Shown here in pieces: positions 47,297-52,583 of a DNA stretch of 52,583 bases (positions within the stretch are counted from its first letter, which is position 1; each line of letters begins with the position of its first letter). The DNA lies in the NCBI GenBank assembly GCA_934636865.1, contig CAKUBI010000011.1:1-52583 (forward strand). The letters run 5' to 3'. Source of the DNA: an uncultured Oscillospiraceae bacterium. GTDB taxonomy: Bacteria > Bacillota > Clostridia > Oscillospirales > Oscillospiraceae. Position numbers and translations under genes: made by a program. The notes under the pieces were generated by a model. That model was not told where the DNA came from, did no database searches, and was given only the letters and a program-made list of their open reading frames with translations.

Positions 47297-48028
47297 ATGA
47301 GACGGAAAAATGCGGCGCTGCCGCTTGCGGCACTCTTGGCGGCGCTGACACTTTTGACGTCAGGCTGCGGGGAAAAGCAGGAGGCACCGGACACGGCACC
47401 GGACGAGCCCCTGGTGCAGGAGGAAGAGCTGACGGTCGAACCGCAGCCGGACGCCAACTTTACGCTGGAGCTGCCGGATGGATTTTTGAGCCTTGGAACG
47501 GACTACGAGCCGAACGGGGAAACGCAGAATACGACCTACGACAGCGACGGGATGCTGCCCTATGACTTTGCGCGCCATTACGACGCAGACGCGCAGCTCG
47601 TCGTCGGGACGGACTACTACCCCGAAACGGGGCGCGAGGTCATCAGCTACCTGCGCACCGACGCTGTGGGCGTGGGAACGCCGCGCGGCGTCAAGGTCGG
47701 CGACAGCGAGGAAGCACTGCTGACGGAGTATCCGGAGAAGCTCTACTGCATTGAGATCGAGGATACGGAGCTGGATGACCGCTTCATCACCGAGGACGGC
47801 TACAGCGAGCCTGCGTATGACTTCGACCGCGCCTATGTCTGGCAGCCGCAGACGCCGCAGGACGGCGGGAACTACGACGTCCGCGACATCGTGTTTTACC
47901 TGAAGGACGGCACGGTGACCGCGATCACGATGACAAAGCCGTATGAGTTTCGCTTTGCCTACGGCGTGGACCGCGAGGCGGCGCTGCGCCTTGCGGAAGA
48001 AAACCGCAGCGCGCTGTGCGGGCAGTAA
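47297..48028 (+). CDS. Lipoprotein of unknown function
   Basis: The 243-aa protein has a clear lipoprotein signal peptide: MRRK, a hydrophobic stretch and the lipobox LTSGC with Cys24. An acidic linker follows (EAPDTAPDEPLVQEEELTVEPQ). The mature domain contains TPRGVKVGDSEEALLTEYPEKLYCIE, a pattern seen in several small extracytoplasmic lipoprotein domains that I cannot name. AGGGAGGAG precedes the ATG. It closes the comM-to-lipoprotein run and is followed by a bidirectional terminator. Confidence 0.8.
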   Translation: MRRKNAALPLAALLAALTLLTSGCGEKQEAPDTAPDEPLVQEEELTVEPQPDANFTLELPDGFLSLGTDYEPNGETQNTTYDSDGMLPYDFARHYDADAQLVVGTDYYPETGREVISYLRTDAVGVGTPRGVKVGDSEEALLTEYPEKLYCIEIEDTELDDRFITEDGYSEPAYDFDRAYVWQPQTPQDGGNYDVRDIVFYLKDGTVTAITMTKPYEFRFAYGVDREAALRLAEENRSALCGQ

Positions 48029-48040
48029 AAAAACAAAACA

Positions 48041-48076
48041 AAAAGCGAGGGACGCTCGATCGTCCCTCGCTTTTTG
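48041..48076. terminator. Bidirectional terminator between lipoprotein and kinase genes
   Basis: AAAAGCGAGGGACG (48041-48054), a 6-base loop and CGTCCCTCGCTTTT (48061-48074). It sits between convergent genes and has A and T runs on both sides. Confidence 0.85.
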
Positions 48077-48098
48077 CTGTATTTGCATGCTGCCGGAA

Positions 48099-49055
48099 TC
48101 AAAGCTCGAGCGCGAGCTGCGCGTCATCGACAGAGGAAACATCCAGCCCAAATTCACTCGGCAGATAGCGCGGGCAGACATTTTCGCCCGTCGTGATGAC
48201 GGACGCGGCAAGGCGCGTGCCGATCTCGCAGGATTCCATCATGCTCTTGCCGTAGGTCTGGCCGATGACGGCCCCGGCAAAGAACGCATCGCCCGCGCCG
48301 GTCGTGTCCTTCACATCGACCTTTTTCGCCGGACAGTAGCCCTCCTCACCGTCGAGCGTGGCGAACACCGCGCCCTGAGAACCCATCGTGACGACCATGC
48401 GGCGGATCTGCGCGCCGTGGATCTTGTCGCGCAGGATGGGCAGCATCTCGTCGGGGGTGAGGCCGTCGTAATTCTCGGAAAACAGGATGCCCGCCTCCTG
48501 CTGGTTGCAGATGAAGCAGTGCACCGAGCGCAGAAAATCGCGCCGCTCGATGGCGATGCTCATGTTGGAAACGACCGCGTAGACCGGCTTGCGGTACTTT
48601 TCCGCCAGCGCGAACGTGCGCTTGACGGTCTCCTTCTCCATGTCGATCTCGAGCAGGATGCTGTCGGCCTGCGCGAAGATCTCGTCGCCCTGCTCGTCGA
48701 GGATGTCGGCGATGGGGCGGAGGTCCGGCCGCTTGGAGATGGACGCGGTCACGTCGCCCGTGTTGTCGAAGATCGCAAGCCACGTGCCCATGCCGTCGGG
48801 CGTCGCGCGCATGTAGCGGGTGTCTACCTTGTGGCTCTGGAGCTTTTTGATCACGTCCGCGCCCGCGCTCGTCTCATCGACAAGGCTCACGAACGTGGGA
48901 CGCAGCTCGACGTTTGCGATGTCCTCGACGATGTTGCGGCTCACGCCGCCGTGCACCTGCACGACGCGCCCGGCGTTGCGCCCGCCGGGAATGTAGGAAG
49001 AGAGGGGATAGCCCTTGATATCAACAAAAACAGCGCCCATGACGACAATGCTCAT
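48099..49055 (-). CDS. PfkB-family sugar/nucleoside kinase
   Basis: The 318-aa ribokinase-like protein has the PfkB signature near the C-terminus (KDTTGAGDAFFAGAVIG, with the catalytic Asp in GAGD) and an N-terminal substrate region with PGGRNAGRVVQVHGGVSRNIVEDIANVEL. The GGVSRNIVE segment is like that of pseudouridine or other nucleoside kinases, but specificity cannot be fixed. AGGAGGACCATCCG precedes the ATG. It is monocistronic, with no pseudouridine glycosidase gene beside it. Confidence 0.87.
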   Translation of the reverse strand: MSIVVMGAVFVDIKGYPLSSYIPGGRNAGRVVQVHGGVSRNIVEDIANVELRPTFVSLVDETSAGADVIKKLQSHKVDTRYMRATPDGMGTWLAIFDNTGDVTASISKRPDLRPIADILDEQGDEIFAQADSILLEIDMEKETVKRTFALAEKYRKPVYAVVSNMSIAIERRDFLRSVHCFICNQQEAGILFSENYDGLTPDEMLPILRDKIHGAQIRRMVVTMGSQGAVFATLDGEEGYCPAKKVDVKDTTGAGDAFFAGAVIGQTYGKSMMESCEIGTRLAASVITTGENVCPRYLPSEFGLDVSSVDDAQLALEL

Positions 49056-49099
49056 CGGATGGTCCTCCTGCGGTCAGATTTTACCGTAATATTTTATAT

Positions 49100-49108
49100 A
49101 GTATACCA
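49100..49108 (-). promoter_or_regulatory. Extended -10 promoter of PfkB kinase gene
   Basis: On the minus strand TGG-TATACT (TATACT at 49100-49105) lies 45 bases upstream of the start codon. No good -35 is present. Confidence 0.5.
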
Positions 49109-49148
49109 CGACAAAGGGCGGAAGGGAAGAAAAACACGAAAAGATGCG

Positions 49149-49180
49149 AAGCGGACCGGGTCCTGCGACCCGGTCCGCTT
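49149..49180 (-). terminator. Terminator after NhaC-family transporter gene
   Basis: A perfect 14-bp stem AAGCGGACCGGGTC/GACCCGGTCCGCTT (49149-49162 and 49167-49180) with a 4-base loop lies 30 bases beyond the transporter stop. The T-tract on the minus strand is short (ATCTTTTCG). Confidence 0.7.
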
Positions 49181-49209
49181 CGCTTTATGAGAGATGAGAG
49201 AGGAGGAGA

Positions 49210-50748
49210 TCAGTCTGAAATGCGGGCCTTTCTTGCCTCACTGCTGCGGATGGCCATCAGCGTGCCGACGGTCAGCACCGCGCCGATGATCAGGCAGATG
49301 ACCCAGTTCTGGATAAAGCCCGCGAGCACGAAGCACACAAAGCTCAGGCAGGCGACCGTGATGGCGTAGGGCAGCTGCGTGGCAACGTGGTTGACGAGCT
49401 CGACCTGCGCACCGGCGGAGGACATGATCGTGGTATCGGAGATGGGGGAGCAGTGGTCGCCGCACACCGCGCCCGCGCAGCAGGCGGAAATGCCGATGTA
49501 GAGCAGCGCGCTGTCGCCGGGGAAGATGGCGGTGACGATGGGGATCAGAATACCGAAGGTGCCCCAGGACGTGCCGGAGGCGAAGGCCAGCACGCACGCG
49601 ACGAGGAAGATGACCGCCGGGAGCATGTTGTAAAGGCCGGTGGAGGCAGCCTCCATCATATCGTGGACGAAGCCCGCGGCGTCAAGCGCGTTGAGCGTGG
49701 TCTTGAGGGAGACGGCCAGCGTGAGGATGATGATGGGGGAGATCATGGCCTGGAAGCCCTTGGGGATGCAGCCCATGGCCTCGCGGAAGCCGACGACGCG
49801 GCGGGCGACAAGGTAGATGACCGTGACGATCAAGGCGATGATGCCGCCCCAGGGAAGGCCGACGAACGCGTCGGTGTTGCCGAAGGCACCGATGAAATCA
49901 CCGGCATAGTCGGTGCAGCCGGAGGTGTCGGCGCCGAAGTAGCCGCCGACATAGAGCATGCCAAGCGTGCACGTGACGATCAGGACGAGGACGGGGATGA
50001 CAAGGTCGATGACGCGGCCCTTGGGGTTGGCGCTCTCCTCGGCGCTGTCGGAGGCGGCGGAGAGGTCGCCGCTGCTGTGGGCGCGCTCTTCAAAGCCGCG
50101 CATCGGGCCGTAGTCGAACTTGAGCAGCGTGAGCGCGATGATGAAAACGAAGGTCAGCAGCGAATAGAAGTTATAGGGAATGGCGCGGATGAAGAGCTGG
50201 ATGCCGGAAATGCCGGTGTCAAGGTCCTCGGCGGTGGAGGACACGGCGGCGGCCCAGGACGAGATCGGCGCGATCATGCAAACGGGGGCGGCGGTGGCGT
50301 CGATGAGGTAGGCGAGCTTGGGGCGGGAGATCTGGTGGCGGTCGGTGACCGGACGCATGACCGAGCCGACCGTCAGGCAGTTGAAATAATCGTCGATGAA
50401 GATCAGAATGCCGAGGATGAAGGTGGCGAGCTGCGCGCCCACGCGGGTGTGGATGTTCTTTTCCGCCCAGCGGCCGAACGCCGCGCTGCCGCCGGCAAGG
50501 TTGACGAGCGCCACGATAATGCCCAGCAGCACCAGGAAGAGGAAGATGCCGGCGTTATCGGCAATGGCGGCGATGATGCCGTCGTTGACGATCATATCGA
50601 GCGTTGCGACGGGGGAGAAGTTGCAGGCGAACAGCGCGCCGATCACAACGCCGATAAAGAGAGACGAATACGCTTCCTTGGTGATCAGCGCCAGCGTAAT
50701 GGCGATGATCGGGGGCACGAGCGCCCAGAAGGTTCCTACAAAGTTCAT
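49210..50748 (-). CDS. NhaC-family transporter, probable lysine transporter (LysW-like)
   Basis: The 512-aa protein has about 12 membrane helices and belongs to the NhaC Na+:H+ antiporter superfamily; the motif GDHCSPISDTTIMSSAGA is diagnostic, along with ILIFIDDYFNCLTVGSVMRP and FASGTSWGTFGILIPI. On sequence alone it would be called a Na+/H+ antiporter. The leader, however, is a lysine riboswitch with a terminator, and NhaC-type proteins under lysine riboswitches have been proposed as lysine transporters (LysW). I infer lysine uptake, repressed when lysine is plentiful. GAAGGAGAAA precedes the ATG. Confidence 0.88.
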   Translation of the reverse strand: MNFVGTFWALVPPIIAITLALITKEAYSSLFIGVVIGALFACNFSPVATLDMIVNDGIIAAIADNAGIFLFLVLLGIIVALVNLAGGSAAFGRWAEKNIHTRVGAQLATFILGILIFIDDYFNCLTVGSVMRPVTDRHQISRPKLAYLIDATAAPVCMIAPISSWAAAVSSTAEDLDTGISGIQLFIRAIPYNFYSLLTFVFIIALTLLKFDYGPMRGFEERAHSSGDLSAASDSAEESANPKGRVIDLVIPVLVLIVTCTLGMLYVGGYFGADTSGCTDYAGDFIGAFGNTDAFVGLPWGGIIALIVTVIYLVARRVVGFREAMGCIPKGFQAMISPIIILTLAVSLKTTLNALDAAGFVHDMMEAASTGLYNMLPAVIFLVACVLAFASGTSWGTFGILIPIVTAIFPGDSALLYIGISACCAGAVCGDHCSPISDTTIMSSAGAQVELVNHVATQLPYAITVACLSFVCFVLAGFIQNWVICLIIGAVLTVGTLMAIRSSEARKARISD

Positions 50749-50781
50749 GATGTTTCTCCTTCCCTGCGGCTTTCCGCAGAT

Positions 50782-50816
50782 AAAAAAATTAAGCCATGAT
50801 TTCCATCATGACTTAA
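50782..50816 (-). terminator. Expression-platform terminator of lysine riboswitch
   Basis: On the minus strand TTAAGTCATGAT (50805-50816) pairs with ATCATGGCTTAA (50789-50800) across GGAA, followed by T7. It lies 34-67 bases before the transporter start, so it can shut off transcription when lysine is bound. Confidence 0.85.
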
Positions 50817-50867
50817 CACCAAACATCAAAAACCAATGCAGCGCACCGGAGCTTCTGATCGCGTCGA

Positions 50868-51036
50868 TCATGACAGCACTCCGTCCTTGCGGACGACAGT
50901 CCGCCGGGTATTTCCCGGCGACCCAGGCATCGATCGGACAGAGCTCCGATGGACCCTTCGGCGGCCTCCCCTTTCGCTCCCCCGGTCTCTGCCGTTTTGT
51001 CGGGAGCTACTGTTGTCAGCCGCGCCTCTATCAAGA
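50868..51036 (-). ncRNA. Lysine riboswitch (L-box) aptamer
   Basis: Read on the minus strand, the leader shows the L-box landmarks in order: GATAGAGGCGCGG at the 5' end, ACAGTAGC, GGGGGAGCGAAAGGGGAGG, CCGCCGAAGG, GGTCGCCGGG, GGACTGTCGTCC and a closing GTGCTGTCATGA. Helix P1 pairs TGATAG (51028-51033) with CTGTCA (50871-50876). This matches the layout of the B. subtilis lysC riboswitch. It lies between a promoter and the terminator in front of the NhaC-family transporter gene. Confidence 0.9.
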
Positions 51037-51053
51037 CTTGTGAAATTGTTTAC

Positions 51054-51081
51054 AGCATACACCTTTTTGCGCTTCTGTCAA
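51054..51081 (-). promoter_or_regulatory. Promoter of riboswitch-controlled transporter gene
   Basis: On the minus strand TTGACA (51076-51081), a 16-base spacer and TATGCT (51054-51059), about 20 bases before the aptamer begins. Confidence 0.7.
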
Positions 51082-51182
51082 GAGATAAAGATGCTTTTTG
51101 CGCAAAATGCCGGAAGATTATGCGCTTTTGATGAAAAAGACGGAAAATGCGCATGCTTTTTTGCGGAAAACGGAGACGCTTT

Positions 51183-52316
51183 TTACCGCGCGCAGAACGC
51201 CGTTTCCACGCAGCGGCGGAAAAGCTGCCGCCATGTCACGCGAGGAACGTCCTCCCCCGCGAGCAGGGGAAGCGAGGAAACGAGCGTGCCCTCGGTGTCA
51301 AACACGTCGAGCGAGCCGAGAGGCTCGCCTGCCGAAACGGGCGCTTCGATGCGATCCGGCAGCGAGAGCGACTGCGTGAGGCTGCCCGCGCGGCTTTTCT
51401 CCAGCAGCAGCGCGTTATTTTCCGTCAGGACGGCCTGCACCGTTTTCTGCGTGCCGAGCGTTACGGGAACGGCGGGGAGCGGCGATTCGGGCACGACGGT
51501 GACGAGAGCATAGCTTGCAAAGCCGTAGTTCAGCAGGGCCTTGGCGTCGGCAAAGCGCTTGTCGCTCGTGCTGCCGCCGAGGACGACGGCGATGAGCTCG
51601 CAGCCGTCCTTTTCCGCCGTGGCACTGATGCAGTATTTGGCGGAGCTGGTCGAGCCGGTCTTGAGCCCCGTCGCGCCGGGGTAGAAGCGCACGAGCTTAT
51701 TGGTGTTGACGAGCATGGACTGCCCATCGCGCAGCGAATCCATCCAGATCGTCGTAAAGCGGCGGATGTCCGGGTGATGCAGGATGAGCTCGCGCGACAT
51801 GAGCGCGATGTCGTAGGCGGAGGTGACGTGCCCCTCCGCGGGCAGGCCCGTGCAGTTGACAAAGTGCGTGTCGTTCATGCCGAGCGCCTTTGCCCGCTCG
51901 TTCATGCGCGCGACAAAGGCCTCCTCGCTGCCCGCGATGTGCTCGCCGAGCGCGACCGCCGCGTCGTTGCCGGAAACGACGCACACGGCCTTGATGAGCT
52001 CTTCCACGCACATCTGCTCGCCCTCCTTGAGCCAGATCTGGCTGCCGCCCATGGACGCGGCGTGCGCGCTGCCGGTCACGCTGTCGTCATACGAGAGCGC
52101 GCCGGAGTCGATGGCCTCCATGGTCAAAAGCAGCGTCATCACCTTCGTGACGCTCGCGGGCTCGCGCGGCGTGTGCTCGTCCTTGGCGAAGAGCACCGTG
52201 CCGGTCGCCTTTTCCATCAGGATGGCGGAGGGCGCGTCGAGCGCGAGCTCATCGGCGCGCACGGGCACGCACAAAAGCAGGACGGCAATGAGCAAGAGCG
52301 GGATCATTCGTTTCAT
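51183..52316 (-). CDS. D-alanyl-D-alanine carboxypeptidase (PBP5/DacA type)
   Basis: The 377-aa exported penicillin-binding protein trims the terminal D-Ala of peptidoglycan stem peptides. A signal peptide (MKRMIPLLLIAVLLLCVPVRA) is followed by the catalytic motifs SVTK (Ser55-Lys58), SGN (115-117) and KTG (219-221). The C-terminal part is the PBP5-associated domain. The usual amphipathic C-terminal anchor is weak, though the end is Arg-rich (TWRQLFRRCVETAFCAR). The ATG at 52316 follows AAAGGAG; the longer upstream frame crosses the tRNA gene in antisense and is spurious. Confidence 0.93.
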   Translation of the reverse strand: MKRMIPLLLIAVLLLCVPVRADELALDAPSAILMEKATGTVLFAKDEHTPREPASVTKVMTLLLTMEAIDSGALSYDDSVTGSAHAASMGGSQIWLKEGEQMCVEELIKAVCVVSGNDAAVALGEHIAGSEEAFVARMNERAKALGMNDTHFVNCTGLPAEGHVTSAYDIALMSRELILHHPDIRRFTTIWMDSLRDGQSMLVNTNKLVRFYPGATGLKTGSTSSAKYCISATAEKDGCELIAVVLGGSTSDKRFADAKALLNYGFASYALVTVVPESPLPAVPVTLGTQKTVQAVLTENNALLLEKSRAGSLTQSLSLPDRIEAPVSAGEPLGSLDVFDTEGTLVSSLPLLAGEDVPRVTWRQLFRRCVETAFCAR

Positions 52317-52382
52317 GGGCAAGGCTCCTTTCCTCAGGTACCAAAGAATATGAAAGGATTTTCGCCGACATGAATTTTCGCC

Positions 52383-52411
52383 TTGAAATGACATGAAAGA
52401 TATGATATACT
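52383..52411 (+). promoter_or_regulatory. Promoter of tRNA-Gly
   Basis: TTGAAA (52383-52388), a 17-base spacer and TATACT (52406-52411), 11 bases before the mature tRNA 5' end. Confidence 0.75.
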
Positions 52412-52421
52412 CCATACATTC

Positions 52422-52495
52422 GCAGGGTTGGTATATCGGTATTACAGCGGCTTCCCAAGCCGTTAAGGCGGGTTCGACTCCCGTACCCTGCTCCA
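52422..52495 (+). tRNA. tRNA-Gly (anticodon CCC)
   Basis: The 74-nt gene folds as a normal tRNA. The acceptor stem pairs GCAGGGT (52422-52428) with ACCCTGC (52485-52491). The anticodon loop is TTCCCAA with anticodon CCC, closed by GCGGC/GCCGT. The T arm is GCGGG-TTCGACT-CCCGT. The discriminator T is followed by an encoded CCA. It reads GGG glycine codons. Confidence 0.93.
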
Positions 52496-52523
52496 AAAAA
52501 TAAGAGACGCCGAAGGGCGACTC
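52495..52523 (-). terminator. Possible terminator of an off-window leftward gene
   Basis: On the minus strand GAGTCGCC (52516-52523) pairs with GGCGTCTC (52504-52511, one mismatch) across CTTC, followed after TTA by T6. It would end a gene that begins to the right of the window. The last 60 bases hold no gene I can support. Confidence 0.4.
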
Positions 52524-52583
52524 CTCATAAGGACATCTTGAAAACACCAGATTAAACCGATTGAGAGAATCTCTTGGTGTCGA

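Noticed and set aside
52317..52547. N-terminal extension of the carboxypeptidase frame, including a segment reading GTGVEPALTAWEAAVIP
   Set aside because: The segment is the antisense translation of tRNA-Gly. The signal peptide and ribosome-binding site place the true start at 52316.

Overview
The window reads as a chromosomal segment of a GC-rich, anaerobic, low-branching Bacillota of the class Clostridia (Oscillospirales/Ruminococcaceae-like). The basis is gene content and order. It has pyruvate:ferredoxin oxidoreductase together with pyruvate phosphate dikinase, RNase J, RicT (YaaT), GdpP, a YtrA-type GntR/ABC operon, PadR/DUF2812 pairs, a lysine riboswitch, Gram-positive sigma-A promoters (TTGACA/TATAAT with 16-18 bp spacers, often with an extended TGn -10), AGGAGG ribosome-binding sites and a VanZ-like protein. 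There is no outer-membrane gene. Third codon positions are very GC-rich, which leaves long open frames antisense to many real genes.

Layout: 1-770 is an extremely GC-rich block with no convincing gene. 878-3977 (minus) is holB-ricT-HAD phosphatase. 4241-6880 (plus) is ppdK with an ideal promoter. 7004-7354 is a decayed sodium:neurotransmitter-symporter (NSS) gene. 7453-15113 (minus) is the housekeeping run gdpP-rplI-dnaB-tilS-hpt-ftsH. 15527-17185 (plus) is RNase J with a structured leader. 17325-18299 is a PadR/DUF2812 pair, followed by nudC. 19268-25244 (minus) is an envelope-related operon: 27-aa membrane peptide, GntR, ABC ATPase, ABC permease, amidase, VanZ-like protein and an exported protein. 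A 17-bp inverted repeat overlies its promoter. 25454-33142 (plus) holds an AGCS symporter, rpsO, pnp, mnmE, degV and prmA. 33281-36539 is a second PadR gene with two large tandem DUF2812 membrane paralogues. folD (minus) and the formyl-THF cyclo-ligase gene (plus) diverge at 37.5 kb.

38209-39440 is the most unusual part. A divergent pair (a 74-aa XRE repressor and a 50-aa acidic protein) shares a perfect operator and sits between two sets of nested inverted repeats. The outer pair are 46-bp copies matching at 43 of 46 positions, each followed by an 18-bp hairpin. The inner pair are tandem 20-mers repeated in inverted orientation.

After that come nifJ (PFOR, minus); comM, a membrane protein, thiI, pncC and a lipoprotein (plus); a PfkB-family kinase (minus); an NhaC-family transporter under a lysine riboswitch (minus), most likely a lysine transporter; a D-Ala-D-Ala carboxypeptidase (minus); and tRNA-Gly(CCC).

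Most genes are core metabolism, replication, translation or RNA decay. The accessory interest lies in three auto-regulated membrane or regulator cassettes (GntR/ABC/VanZ, PadR/DUF2812 twice, XRE/50-aa) and in several RNA leaders (rnj, rpsO, pnp, lysine riboswitch). All assignments come from reading motifs; no database search was run.
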